Source: an uncultured Oscillospiraceae bacterium (lineage in GTDB: Bacteria; Bacillota; Clostridia; Oscillospirales; Ruminococcaceae). From it: DNA of 64,000 bases. The stretch is taken from NCBI GenBank assembly GCA_947522735.1, contig CANNTZ010000001.1:42846-106845 (forward strand), read 5' to 3'. Shown one piece after another: positions 18,601 through 30,162 of this stretch (the stretch's first letter is position 1; each line of letters begins with the position of its first letter). The notes under the pieces were generated by a model. The model had not been told where the DNA came from and did no database searches. It saw only the letters and a list, made by a program, of their open reading frames with translations. A program made the position numbers and the translations under genes.

Positions 18601-19170
18601 GCAAAATGGGTATTGATTCCACCCGTGCGAAAACGCCCGCGCTGGCTGCGACAGCCTGTCCGCACGCCCTACGCACGCCGCATGAGCTTAAACAGTGCGC
18701 TGCTCATCGCGTGTATCGATTCATGTCAAGTGCAGTGCGTTTCCCACTCTGCGCAAACGTTTATGCCCGCTGCAACGGACGCACACGGCTCAACACCGGC
18801 GGTAAGACAAGCATTGGCTCCACCCGTGCGAAAACGCCCGCGCTGGCTGCGCTGGCTGCGACAGCCTGTCCGCACGCCCTACGCACGCCGCATGAGCTTG
18901 AACAGTGCGCTGCATATCGCGTGTATCGATTCATGCCGAGTGCAGTGTGTTTCCCACTCTGCGCAAACGTTTATGCCCGCTGCAACGGACGCACACGGCT
19001 CAACACCGGCGGCAAAATGGGCATTGATTCCCCCTGTGCGAAAACGCCCGCGCTGGCTGCTCCGGCTGCGACAGCCTGTCCGCACGCCCTGCGCACGCCG
19101 CATGAGCTTAAACAGTGCGCTGCTCATCGCGTGTATCGATTCATGTCAAGTGCAGTGCGTTCCCCACTCA
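18601..19170. repeat. Second tandem array, ~201-210 bp units, three copies (last one partial)
   Basis: Units recur at about 18621, 18822 and 19032, each with GTGCGAAAACGCCCGCG, CCGCATGAGCTT, GTGTATCGATTCATG and CTGCAACGGACGCACACGGC. Copies 2 and 3 carry 9 extra bases near CTGGCTGCG, so spacing is 201 then 210 bp, and two plus-strand frames stay open through all copies. No ribosome-binding site, known domain or normal amino-acid composition supports translation, so I treat it as non-coding repeat DNA. The third copy breaks off near 19170. Confidence 0.88.
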
Positions 19171-19272
19171 ATATCCCACGCGGACACCGGCACCCTTTTC
19201 CATTGTATTCACCGCTACGTCTCTGCGTGGAGCCGCCGGAATATTCGCTTTTAAAAATACGGACAGTTTTTT

Positions 19273-19511
19273 ATGGGCAGGCTAAGCCTTCAAATCACCT
19301 ACACCGGAGACGGGCACCAACCCTGCACCCGTCTGCACGTTATATCTGATAGACGGCGGTAAGGGCTGCTTCAACGGACGCAGGTCCGCCGCCGGTCAGG
19401 GCTTTATCTGCCGACCGGATCTGCGCTGCGGGCACTCACCGTCCTTTCACAAGTTTACGGCGTCTCTCCCGGCGCATACCGCAAATTGCTCCGCAACGTA
19501 GCCCCTTTTTG
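19273..19511 (+). pseudogene. Remnant of an AraC-family regulator gene
   Basis: Three short pieces of an AraC-type protein lie in order but in different frames. Frame A from ATG 19273 gives GDGHQPCTRLHV and stops at 19360. The next frame, from 19343, gives YLIDGGKGCFNGR followed by AAGQGFICRPD, the typical cupin/arm domain of AraC regulators. A third frame gives LSQVYGVSPGAYRKLLRN (about 19447-19500), the typical last helix of the AraC HTH domain. The two conserved ends are only ~60 bp apart instead of ~500 bp, so most of the gene has been deleted and at least one frameshift is present. It sits 66 bp before the sugar kinase, where a pathway regulator would be expected. Chance similarity cannot be excluded without a search. 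Confidence 0.55.
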
Positions 19512-19576
19512 CATAAAAGGGTCGTTCGCCGTCCTTTTTCCATCAAATACCATCATTTTACTCAGGAGGTCCTTAT

Positions 19577-21082
19577 ATGGCGCTTGCAGGGATCGACATC
19601 GGAACAAGCGGCTGCAAATGCAGCGTTATGACGCCGGACGGGCGGCTGCTCGCCGAGAGCTACCGGGCGTATCCGGCGCTGCGCGAGGGCGGACGCCACG
19701 AGCTGGACGCGGGACTTTTGTGGGACGCGGTTCGTCACACGCTTGGCGGCGCGGCGAGGCAAAGCCCGCAGAAAATCGAGGCCGTCTGCGTCACCTCTTT
19801 CGGCGAGAGCTGCGTGCTCGTCGGACGCGATGGCGAACCGCTCTGCCCGGTCATGCTCTACACCGATCAACGCGGCGCGGCGGAGAGCAGGAGCCTCGCA
19901 TCGCGCCTCGCGCCGGAACGGATATTCGAGCTTACCGGCCACACCGCAAGCCCGGCGTACTTTCTTCCAAAGCTGATGTGGTACCGGCAAAACGAGCCGG
20001 AGCTATACGGAAAAATTGCAAAAATACTGCCTGTCGCAGCCTATGCAGCCTTCCGTCTGTGCGGTGAGGCCGCCGCGGATTACTCGCTGGCGGCGCGCAC
20101 GATGATGCTCGACGTGCGGCAAAAGCGCTGGTGTGACGAGGTGCTGGCGGCGTCTGAGACGGACAGGGCGCTGCTGCCGCAGCCGCTCCCCGCCGGAACG
20201 TGCCTTGGAACGGTCAGGACGGACGTAGCGCGCGAGCTGGGGCTTGGAGAGGGTGTCTCCGTTGTGCTCGGCTGTCATGATCAGGTGGCGTGCGCCATCG
20301 GCTCCGGAGCGCTGCGCGCGGGAAGCGCCGTCAATGGCAGCGGCACCGTCGAATGCGTCACGCCGGTGTTTGACCGCATTCCCGAGCCCGCGCCGATGCT
20401 GCGCGGAAGCTTTGCCGTCGTTCCGGCAACCTCCGGCCTTTACGTCACCTACGCCTACATTTATACCGGCGGCGCACTGCTGCAATGGTTTCGGGAGTGC
20501 TTTGGCGCGGAGCTGGAGCCGCGCGCCATTGCCGAGGGCAAGAGCGTTTTCGCGCTGCTCGACGAGCAGGTGCGCCGCAACCCCACCGGTCTGCTTGTGC
20601 TGCCGCACTTTGCGGGCGCGGCGACGCCCTATATGGACAACGACGCCTCCGGCGCGATAATCGGACTGCGGCTGGAGCACGGCTTCCACGACGTCTATCA
20701 GTCGCTTCTGGAGGGTGTATGCTACGAAATGCGGCTCTGTCTCGACATTCTCCGTGACGCCGGGATAACCGTCAGCTCGATGCGCGCCACCGGCGGCGGT
20801 TCGCGCAGCGCCCCCTGGAACCGGATGAAAGCCGACATCTGGAACGCAGAGCTGCAAACCATTGATCGCCGCGAAGCTGGCGCCTGCGGCACCATCCTGC
20901 TCGCCGCGACCGCCGCCGGAGCGTATCCCTCGCTCGACGCCGCAATGTCCTCTGTGAGGATTTCCGAATGCTTTGAGCCGTCTGAGGATCGCGAACGCTT
21001 TGCACCGCACCTTGAGCGCTACCGCCGCGTCTACGAGGCGGTAAAATATATCGAGAATACAAAAACGGGAGGTAACCTCTGA
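19577..21082 (+). CDS. FGGY-family carbohydrate kinase
   Basis: Cytosolic sugar kinase of the xylulokinase/glycerol-kinase superfamily, 501 residues, acting on an unidentified ketose or polyol. N-terminal phosphate-1 motif LAGIDIGTSGCKCSVMTPDG; mid-protein VLGCHDQVACAIGSGAL and NGSGTVECVT; C-terminal adenosine motif ATGGGSRSAPWNRMKADIW. AGGAGGT lies directly upstream. First gene of a tight operon: the isomerase ATG follows its stop by one base. The product should pass to the aldolase two genes on. Residues deciding substrate cannot be assigned by eye; xylulose, ribulose, fuculose or rhamnulose are all possible. Confidence 0.92.
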   Translation: MALAGIDIGTSGCKCSVMTPDGRLLAESYRAYPALREGGRHELDAGLLWDAVRHTLGGAARQSPQKIEAVCVTSFGESCVLVGRDGEPLCPVMLYTDQRGAAESRSLASRLAPERIFELTGHTASPAYFLPKLMWYRQNEPELYGKIAKILPVAAYAAFRLCGEAAADYSLAARTMMLDVRQKRWCDEVLAASETDRALLPQPLPAGTCLGTVRTDVARELGLGEGVSVVLGCHDQVACAIGSGALRAGSAVNGSGTVECVTPVFDRIPEPAPMLRGSFAVVPATSGLYVTYAYIYTGGALLQWFRECFGAELEPRAIAEGKSVFALLDEQVRRNPTGLLVLPHFAGAATPYMDNDASGAIIGLRLEHGFHDVYQSLLEGVCYEMRLCLDILRDAGITVSSMRATGGGSRSAPWNRMKADIWNAELQTIDRREAGACGTILLAATAAGAYPSLDAAMSSVRISECFEPSEDRERFAPHLERYRRVYEAVKYIENTKTGGNL

Positions 21083-21083
21083 T

Positions 21084-22481
21084 ATGAAAAAGACGACCTT
21101 TGCGCTGTATTTCGGCAACCGCGGCTTCATGCCCGCCGAGCTCATCTCCGGCGCGCGCCGCGATATGATAAAGGCGGTCGCCGACGCCGGCTACGATTAT
21201 ATTGCGATGGACGAGAATGCGACCCGCTACGGTGCGGTCGAAACGCGCGACGAGGGGATGCTCTATCACGACTGGCTCCGCTCACACGAGGGCGAGTACG
21301 ACGGCGTCATCCTGTGTATGCCCATCTTCATCGACGAGATCGGCGCCGTGACTGCGCTTCAGGACGCCGGAACGCCGATATTGATGCAGGCGTGTCCCGA
21401 CGAGCCGGGCCTGATGGACTTCGCCCACCGCCGCGATGCCTTCTGCGGCAAATTCTCCGTCACCGACGTCTTTACCCAGTATCGCATCCCCTTCACCGTG
21501 CTAAAGCCGCACGTCGTACACCCGCTCTCCCCGGCTTTTCGCCGGAATCTTGACGATTTTGCCGCAATCTGCCGCGTCGTGGGCGGCATGAAGCGCTTCA
21601 ACCTCGGCTGCATCGGCGCGCGCACCACAGCGTTCAAGACCGTTCGGTTCGACGAGGTTACCCTCCAGCGCTACGGCATAAACGTCGAGAGCTTCGACCT
21701 CTCCGAGCTCGTCTACAAGGTCGGCCTGCTTGACGACGGCGACAAGGCTGTCAGAGAGCGCCTCGCGCGCCTTGAGAATTATTCCGACTTCTCCCGCGTT
21801 CCGCTGCCAAACAAGCTCAATCTTGCAAAAATCAGCGTCGTCATCGACGAATACATCGAGACCTACCACCTCGACGCCGTCACCCTGCGCTGCTGGAACG
21901 AGCTTGAGACCATCCTGCGCGTCTGTCCGTGCGTGCTCGTCTCCGAGCTCAACGACCTCGGCGTCGTCTGCTCCTGCGAGATCGACCTTTGCTCGGCGAT
22001 AACCATGCGCGCCATGTCGCTCGCCTCCGGACAGCCCTCCGCCTGCCTTGACTGGAACAACAACTACGGCTCCGAAGAAAACAAGGTCATCCTGTTCCAC
22101 TGCGGCCCTGTCGCCAGAAGCCTGATGGAGCCTGGCGGCGTCGTGACCGAGCACAAGATGTTCGCAAAATGCGACCCGGGCAGCGGCTGGGGCAGCAACG
22201 AGGGACGCATCCGCCCGTTCGACATGACCTTCTCCAACTGCCTGACAGATTCCGGCAGGCTCATCGTCTACGCCAGCGAGGGCCGCTTCACCGGTGAGCC
22301 CATTGAGGACGCCTACTTCGGCTGCGGCGGCGTCGCGGAGATAGACAATCTCCAGAACCGACTCGTCAGGCTTGCACGCGGCGGCTTCAAGCATCATACC
22401 ACCGTAGGCGTGGGCCACATGAAGGACGTCCTTGAAGAGGCGTTCGACACCTATCTTAAATATGACGTCGTCGAGATCTGA
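21084..22481 (+). CDS. L-fucose/L-arabinose isomerase-fold protein
   Basis: 465-residue protein with the layout of the FucI/AraA-like superfamily (metal-dependent aldose-ketose isomerases). Recognisable parts: opening ALYFGNRGFMPAELI, the VILCMPIFIDEIGAV segment, GCIGARTTAFKTVRFDE, then CWNELETILRVCPC and ITMRAMSLASGQPSACLDWNNNYG with the acidic metal-ligand region, and a C-terminal HHTTVGVGHMKDVLEEA. It differs enough from characterised FucI that the substrate is open. It lies between a kinase and an aldolase, consistent with isomerisation of an aldose to the ketose that the kinase phosphorylates. Confidence 0.8.
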   Translation: MKKTTFALYFGNRGFMPAELISGARRDMIKAVADAGYDYIAMDENATRYGAVETRDEGMLYHDWLRSHEGEYDGVILCMPIFIDEIGAVTALQDAGTPILMQACPDEPGLMDFAHRRDAFCGKFSVTDVFTQYRIPFTVLKPHVVHPLSPAFRRNLDDFAAICRVVGGMKRFNLGCIGARTTAFKTVRFDEVTLQRYGINVESFDLSELVYKVGLLDDGDKAVRERLARLENYSDFSRVPLPNKLNLAKISVVIDEYIETYHLDAVTLRCWNELETILRVCPCVLVSELNDLGVVCSCEIDLCSAITMRAMSLASGQPSACLDWNNNYGSEENKVILFHCGPVARSLMEPGGVVTEHKMFAKCDPGSGWGSNEGRIRPFDMTFSNCLTDSGRLIVYASEGRFTGEPIEDAYFGCGGVAEIDNLQNRLVRLARGGFKHHTTVGVGHMKDVLEEAFDTYLKYDVVEI

Positions 22482-22490
22482 GGGAAAAAA

Positions 22491-23498
22491 ATGAGTCTTA
22501 TCCGCACACGCACCGAAACGCTTGAGATATACCGCCGCGCGGCACAGCGCGGCTGGACGCTGCCCTGCATCTGCACCGAAAACCTCACCACCACCGAGGC
22601 CATACTCACCGCAGCCGAGGATTTCCGGCGCGACAACGGTCTTTCCACGCTCCCCGTCATCGTTGCGATGACCTGCCGCTATCCTCACCGCAGCCAAGCC
22701 GCGAACTACACTCACACCCGCCGCTGGGAGACGGGTCTGCGCCTGTTCACCGAATCGGTGAAGCTTTTGGCGGGCACGGGCGGGCCGTTCGAGCGCCTCG
22801 AGGTCATGCTGCACCTCGACCACATCCAGCACGACCTTGACCGCGAGCTGCTCGACAGCGACCTCTCCGACTACGCGTCCATCATGTTCGACGCCTCAAC
22901 ACTCCCCTTCGACGAAAACATCCGCAGCACCGCCGCTTTCATTCGTCGCCGCGGAGACGAGCTGCTCGTCGAGGGTGCCTGCGACGAGATTGTCGACGCG
23001 ACCGGCGGCGCTCACAACGCGCTGACCACTCCCGCCAACGCGCGCCGTTTCCTTGACGAGACCGGCGCAGATCTCATCGTCTGCAACCTCGGCACCGAGC
23101 ACCGCGCCTCCGGCCGCGAGCTGCAATATCACGGGGAGCTCAGCCGCGAGATAAAGGCCGTCGCCGGCGAGCGCATCGTGCTGCACGGCGCGTCGTCCGT
23201 TCCGCAGGACCAGGTGGCCGGGCTGTTCGACGACGGCGTCTGCAAGGTCAACATCTGGACGGCGCTCGAGCGTGATTCCTCGCCCGTCCTGTTTGAAAGC
23301 ATGGTTCGCAACGCCGGCAGGATAGCCGGCCGCGCCGTGATCGACCGCCTCATTGCCGACGGGCTGCTCGCTCCCACCGTTCCAAGCTCCTCCCCGGTGT
23401 CGCTCGACCGCTTCACCACCCTGTACCGCCAGGACATCGTCTTTGAGTGTATGCGCAGGCTCGTCCGCGGCTATTACGACCTCTGGTACAGGCTCTGA
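22491..23498 (+). CDS. Class II (zinc) aldolase of the fructose-bisphosphate aldolase type
   Basis: 335-residue TIM-barrel aldolase related to FbaA/GatY. Visible: N-terminal ENLTTTEAILTAAEDF, metal-binding MLHLDHIQHD, SIMFDASTLPFDEN, GTEHRASGRELQYHGEL, IVLHGASSVP and CKVNIWTALERDSS, which correspond to the zinc and phosphate-binding loops of class II FBA. It probably cleaves the phosphoketose from the preceding kinase into dihydroxyacetone phosphate and an aldehyde (inference). Using an FBA-type aldolase rather than a FucA/RhaD-type one in an isomerase-kinase operon is unusual. A strong terminator follows, so the operon is three genes long and brings no transporter. Confidence 0.82.
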   Translation: MSLIRTRTETLEIYRRAAQRGWTLPCICTENLTTTEAILTAAEDFRRDNGLSTLPVIVAMTCRYPHRSQAANYTHTRRWETGLRLFTESVKLLAGTGGPFERLEVMLHLDHIQHDLDRELLDSDLSDYASIMFDASTLPFDENIRSTAAFIRRRGDELLVEGACDEIVDATGGAHNALTTPANARRFLDETGADLIVCNLGTEHRASGRELQYHGELSREIKAVAGERIVLHGASSVPQDQVAGLFDDGVCKVNIWTALERDSSPVLFESMVRNAGRIAGRAVIDRLIADGLLAPTVPSSSPVSLDRFTTLYRQDIVFECMRRLVRGYYDLWYRL

Positions 23499-23509
23499 TC
23501 TGCACTGCA

Positions 23510-23550
23510 AGGCGCCCTTTCCCGCAAAACGGGAGAGGGCGCCTTATTAT
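23510..23550 (+). terminator. Terminator of the sugar operon
   Basis: AGGCGCCCT..TCCCG and CGGGA..AGGGCGCCT pair over about 14 bp around a 4-nt CAAAA-type loop, followed by TATTAT. It closes the kinase-isomerase-aldolase operon. Confidence 0.85.
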
Positions 23551-23563
23551 CGGATAATTTCTG

Positions 23564-23592
23564 TTGACAGGCCGGCGAAAAGATGATATTAT
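23564..23592 (+). promoter_or_regulatory. uvrBA promoter P1
   Basis: TTGACA (23564-23569), 17-bp spacer, TATTAT (23587-23592), about 120 bp upstream of uvrB. A second, extended -10 site TGTTATACT lies at 23655-23663 and may act as a constitutive promoter. Confidence 0.8.
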
Positions 23593-23598
23593 TATATG

Positions 23599-23612
23599 TG
23601 AACGTTTGTTTT
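23599..23612 (+). promoter_or_regulatory. Probable LexA (SOS) box
   Basis: GAACGTTTGTTT at 23600-23611 fits the Gram-positive SOS box core GAAC-N4-GTTY, with imperfect outer bases. It lies at the expected transcription start of P1, in front of uvrBA, a classical SOS target. Confidence 0.65.
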
Positions 23613-23713
23613 GATAAAATTCAGATATTTCCGGTTCTCTTTTGTCCGGAGATGTGTTATACTATAGTTTCAGAAAAGATATACCGTTGCATTGGATAAG
23701 CGAGGTGTAAGGC

Positions 23714-25699
23714 GTGGATAAATTCAAGCTGGTATCCCCATACAGCCCGACCGGCGACCAGCCGGAGGCTATTGCGCAGCTCGTGGAGGGCATTCGCTCC
23801 GGCTCGGAGGGACTGACGCTCAAGGGCGTCACCGGCTCCGGCAAAACCTTCACAATGGCGAACGTTATCGCGCAGCTCAACCGCCCCACCCTCGTGCTCT
23901 CGCACAACAAGACGCTTGCGGCGCAGCTCTGCTCCGAGTTTCGCGAGTTTTTCCCCGAAAACGCCGTCGAATACTTCGTCTCCTACTATGACTACTATCA
24001 GCCGGAGGCATACATCGCCAATACCGACACCTATATCGAAAAGGACAGCGCCATCAACGACGAGATTGAGCGTCTGCGCCATTCCGCCACCTCCGCCCTC
24101 TCCGAGCGCCGCGACGTAATCATCGTCGCCAGCGTCTCCTGCATCTACAGCCTCGGCGATCCGGAGGAATACCAGCATATGGTTGTCTCGCTGCGTCCTG
24201 GCATGACTCTCGAGCGCGACGAGCTGCTGCGCCGCCTCGTTGCGATACAGTACGAGCGCAACGACGTCGGCTTCGACCGCAACACCTTCCGTGTGCGCGG
24301 CGACGTCGTCGAGATATTCCCGCCCTCCGCAAACGACGTGGTCGTCCGCGTCGAATTTTTCGGCGACGAGATAGACCGCATTTCGGAGATAAACGTCGTC
24401 ACCGGCGAGCTGCTTCGCTCGCTCCAGCACATCGCCGTCTATCCCGCCTCACACTACGTCGTGTCCAAGGAGAAGCGCGACGCCGCGATATCCCAAATCT
24501 ATGCCGAGATGGAGGAGCGCGCGAAATTTTTCTCCGACAACGGCAAGCTCATCGAGGCGCAGCGCATCCGAGAGCGCACCAACTACGACGTCGAGATGCT
24601 CACCGAGGTCGGCTTCTGCAAGGGCGTTGAGAACTATTCACGCGTGCTCTCCGGCCGTGCGCCCGGCAGCTCGCCCTTTACGCTGCTCGATTATTTTCCC
24701 GGAGATTTCCTGATGTTCATCGACGAGTCGCATGTCACCATCCCGCAGGTGCGCGGAATGTTTGGCGGCGACTATGCCCGCAAAAAGAGCCTCATCGACT
24801 TCGGATTCCGTCTGCCCTCCGCCTATGATAACCGCCCGCTCAACTTCGATGAGTTCTGCGCACACCTCAACCAGACCATCTATGTCAGCGCAACCCCCGG
24901 CGAATACGAATGCAGCAAAAGCGACCGCATAGTCGAGCAGCTCATCCGTCCGACCGGCCTGCTTGACCCGGAGGTGGACGTGCGCCCGGTGGAGGGACAG
25001 ATCGACGACCTGCTCTCCGAAATCAACCTGCGCGCCGCAAAGGGCGAGCGCGTGCTGATAACCACACTGACAAAGAAAATGGCCGAGGACCTGACCTCCT
25101 ATCTTGAGGATATGGGCGTGCGGGTGCGGTATATGCACCACGACATCGACACCATCGAGCGCATGGAGATTATCCGAGACCTTCGCAGCGGCGAATTTGA
25201 TGTGCTCGTCGGCATAAACCTGCTGCGCGAGGGTCTGGATATCCCGGAGGTATCGCTCGTGGCGATACTTGACGCCGACAAGGAGGGCTTCCTGCGCTCC
25301 GAAACGTCGCTGATACAGACCATCGGCCGCGCCGCACGCAACGCCTCCGGCAAGGTCATCATGTACGCCGACTCAGTCACGCCCTCGATGGAGCGCGCGA
25401 TATTCGAGACGCAGCGCCGCCGCGAAATACAGCAGCGCTACAATGCGGAGCACGGCATCACGCCTCAGACCATCGTCAAGGGCATCAGGGACGTCATAGA
25501 TATCTCGGCAAAGGACGGCGGCGGCAAAAAGAAACCCGGCAAGACGGCGAAAACCAAAAAGCTCGGCGCGCGCGAACGCGAGGAGCTTATCCGCAAGCTG
25601 ACCGTCGAGATGAAAAATGCCGCGAAAATACTCGAATTTGAGCACGCCGCCTATCTGCGCGACAGGATAAAGAAACTTATGGAAGAAAGACAGGGCTGA
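23714..25699 (+). CDS. uvrB: Excinuclease ABC subunit B
   Basis: Damage-verifying helicase-like subunit of nucleotide excision repair. P-loop GVTGSGKTF, the DNA-clamping beta-hairpin region [20 protein letters not shown]-like [11 protein letters not shown], helicase motifs [13 protein letters not shown] and QTIGRAARN, and a C-terminal UVR motif ([23 protein letters not shown]) that contacts UvrC. 661 residues is standard. The start is GTG at 23714, supported by AGGTGTAAGG upstream and by the conserved N-terminus. uvrA follows after 4 bp. Confidence 0.98.
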   Translation: MDKFKLVSPYSPTGDQPEAIAQLVEGIRSGSEGLTLKGVTGSGKTFTMANVIAQLNRPTLVLSHNKTLAAQLCSEFREFFPENAVEYFVSYYDYYQPEAYIANTDTYIEKDSAINDEIERLRHSATSALSERRDVIIVASVSCIYSLGDPEEYQHMVVSLRPGMTLERDELLRRLVAIQYERNDVGFDRNTFRVRGDVVEIFPPSANDVVVRVEFFGDEIDRISEINVVTGELLRSLQHIAVYPASHYVVSKEKRDAAISQIYAEMEERAKFFSDNGKLIEAQRIRERTNYDVEMLTEVGFCKGVENYSRVLSGRAPGSSPFTLLDYFPGDFLMFIDESHVTIPQVRGMFGGDYARKKSLIDFGFRLPSAYDNRPLNFDEFCAHLNQTIYVSATPGEYECSKSDRIVEQLIRPTGLLDPEVDVRPVEGQIDDLLSEINLRAAKGERVLITTLTKKMAEDLTSYLEDMGVRVRYMHHDIDTIERMEIIRDLRSGEFDVLVGINLLREGLDIPEVSLVAILDADKEGFLRSETSLIQTIGRAARNASGKVIMYADSVTPSMERAIFETQRRREIQQRYNAEHGITPQTIVKGIRDVIDISAKDGGGKKKPGKTAKTKKLGAREREELIRKLTVEMKNAAKILEFEHAAYLRDRIKKLMEERQG

Positions 25700-25703
25700 T
25701 ATT

Positions 25704-28535
<2,832 letters not shown>

Positions 28536-28559
28536 CCAACCGAAAGGACGCAATGTATA

Positions 28560-29219
28560 ATGTATAAGCTCGCAATTTTCGACATGGACGGCACCATTCT
28601 CAACTCACTCGAGGATATCAGAGACTGCTGCAACATGGCTCTCTCCGATTTCGGCTATCCCACGCACGAGACGGAGCCGTACAAGTATTTCGTCGGAAAC
28701 GGCGCACGGCTGCTCGTCAAGCGCTCCATGCCGGAGAATGTCCGCGAGAACGACGCCGAGGTGGATCGCGTGCTCGCCGTCTACACAAAATATTACTCCG
28801 CGCACGGCAACGACAAAACCGGCCCCTATCCCGGCATTGTCGATGCGCTGAAAAAGCTCCGCGCACACGGCGTCAGACTCGCCGTCGTCTCCAATAAGCC
28901 CAATCCCGCCACACGCGAGCTTGCGCAGCTCCACTTTCCCGGCCTGCTCGACGCCGTATACGGCGAGCGTCCGGGCGTCCCGACAAAGCCCGCGCCCGAT
29001 ACGGTGCTCGAGGTCATGCGCGAATTTGACGCGGCCCCATGCGAGACCGCCTATTTCGGAGACAGCTCTGTCGATATGCTGACCGGCAAAAACGCAGGAG
29101 CGTTCACCATCGGCGTTTTGTGGGGATTCAGACCAAAATCCGAGCTTGTCGAAAACGGTGCTGACCGCACAATCGACAAAGTTGAGCAGATTTGCGATTT
29201 GGTGCTCGGAACCGATTGA
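28560..29219 (+). CDS. HAD-superfamily phosphatase, phosphoglycolate-phosphatase-like
   Basis: 219-residue class I HAD hydrolase. Motif I IFDMDGTILNSLEDI, cap domain, motif II LAVVSNKPNP, motif III Lys in PTKPAPDTV, motif IV FGDSSVDMLTGKNAGA. The sequence type is that of Gph/PGP-like phosphatases (2-phosphoglycolate). It starts 24 bp after uvrA, so it is probably in the SOS-type operon; 2-phosphoglycolate is released during repair of oxidatively broken DNA ends, which gives a rational link (inference). The substrate is not proven by sequence. Confidence 0.88.
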   Translation: MYKLAIFDMDGTILNSLEDIRDCCNMALSDFGYPTHETEPYKYFVGNGARLLVKRSMPENVRENDAEVDRVLAVYTKYYSAHGNDKTGPYPGIVDALKKLRAHGVRLAVVSNKPNPATRELAQLHFPGLLDAVYGERPGVPTKPAPDTVLEVMREFDAAPCETAYFGDSSVDMLTGKNAGAFTIGVLWGFRPKSELVENGADRTIDKVEQICDLVLGTD

Positions 29220-29244
29220 CAAAGCGGTTGCTGCGTGGTATTAT
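29216..29244 (+). promoter_or_regulatory. Promoter of the T-box transcript
   Basis: TTGACA (29216-29221, overlapping the HAD gene stop), 17-bp spacer, TATTAT (29239-29244). Predicted start near 29251, just before the T-box leader. Confidence 0.8.
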
Positions 29245-29261
29245 AATAAAGATATTATTTA

Positions 29262-29521
29262 CAGGCAAAGACGGAGACAGCTCCCATGCTTCTGTGCACA
29301 GAGAGACGGCAGGGCCGAACGGCCACGGTGCAAGCCGGAGACAGGGCAAGGACGGGCATATCACTCCGGAGCCGGAGGCTGAACGGCAAAGCAAGTAAGC
29401 TGTCCCGTGTGATCGCGTTAAGATCGGAGGCTTGTTTGAGCCTTGACGAGTTGGCGCTACGGCGCAATTTGGGTGGTACCGCGGATAATCTCCGTCCCAT
29501 ATCGGGACGGAGTTTTTGTTT
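29262..29521 (+). ncRNA. T-box leader, isoleucine-type specifier (ATC)
   Basis: tRNA-sensing leader. The invariant T-box GGGTGGTACCGCGG is at 29471-29484. Stem I contains the AGAGAG motif followed by the GGTGCAAG distal loop. The base pairing GGAG (near 29273) with CTCC (29364-29367) and CCC with GGG (29354-29356) places the specifier loop at CATATCA; the codon directly before the A-CTCC step is ATC (29360-29362), isoleucine. The T-box UGGU expects a tRNA discriminator A, which tRNA-Ile has. Uncharged tRNA-Ile would stabilise the antiterminator and allow transcription of the cupin regulator and acyl-CoA ligase. Confidence 0.9.
29490..29521 (+). terminator. Regulated terminator of the T-box
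   Basis: CTCCGTCCC (29490-29498), 5-nt loop, GGGACGGAG (29504-29512), then TTTTTGTTT. The region just upstream includes the T-box that forms the competing antiterminator. Confidence 0.92.
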
Positions 29522-29559
29522 ATTATCAGCTTATAATAAGCGGAAAGGTGAGATAAAAT

Positions 29560-30162
29560 ATGGAAAATCAGATCACAGAGATCGCCCAGCGGATACACGC
29601 GATGCGAGACATTCTGGAGATAGCCCCGGAGACGATGGCTCAGCGGCTCGGAGTGAGCACCGCCGACTACCTCGAATACGAATCCGGCAACCGGGATTTC
29701 TCCTTCACCTTCCTCTATGGGTGCGCGAAGATATTCGGTATCGACATAGTCGAGCTGATAACCGGCGAAACGCCGCGCCTCTCCTTCTACACCATCGTTC
29801 GCCACGACTGCGGACTGCCGATCAAGCGCCGCGAGGGCTTCACCTACAATCACCTCGCCTACAGCTTCAAGCACAAAAAAGCGGAGCCGTTTCTCGTCAA
29901 GGCTCCGTTCCGCGCCGAGGAGCAGGACAGGCCCATTGCACTCTCACACCACAAAGGGCAGGAGTTCGACTATATACTCCGCGGCAGCCTGAAGGTCGCA
30001 ATGGAGGATCACATCGAGATCCTCAACGCCGGAGACTCCATCTATTACGACTCCGGCCACGGTCACGGCATGATTGCGACCGGCGGCGAAGAGTGCGTGT
30101 TTCTCGCGCTGGTTTTCGGAGAAAAGGAGGAAAAGGAAAATGAGCCTGACAAGTCTTTATAA
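29560..30162 (+). CDS. XRE-family HTH regulator with C-terminal cupin domain
   Basis: 200-residue protein: HTH at ~5-60 (ITEIAQRIHAMRDIL, MAQRLGVSTADYLEYESGNRDFS) and a cupin_2 sensor domain at ~115-190 (HHKGQEFDYILRGSLKVAM, LNAGDSIYYDSGHGHGMIA). Such HTH-cupin proteins often regulate the adjacent catabolic or CoA-ligase gene by sensing a small carboxylate. First gene after the T-box; its 3' end overlaps the ligase by 23 bp. Possible metal ligands are present in the cupin (HHK, GHGHG), so a bound metal is plausible but not shown. Confidence 0.9.
   Translation: MENQITEIAQRIHAMRDILEIAPETMAQRLGVSTADYLEYESGNRDFSFTFLYGCAKIFGIDIVELITGETPRLSFYTIVRHDCGLPIKRREGFTYNHLAYSFKHKKAEPFLVKAPFRAEEQDRPIALSHHKGQEFDYILRGSLKVAMEDHIEILNAGDSIYYDSGHGHGMIATGGEECVFLALVFGEKEEKENEPDKSL

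Noticed and set aside
18414..19349. 311-codon plus-strand open frame through the second array (and a 259-codon frame overlapping it)
   Set aside because: Both are products of repeats whose length changes are multiples of three. Neither has a ribosome-binding site, known domain or plausible composition, and they overlap each other in different frames.
30074..30139. Longer N-terminus for the acyl-CoA ligase
   Set aside because: The extra 22 residues are Arg/Lys-rich read-through of the overlapping cupin gene; a strong ribosome site and family N-terminus point to 30140.
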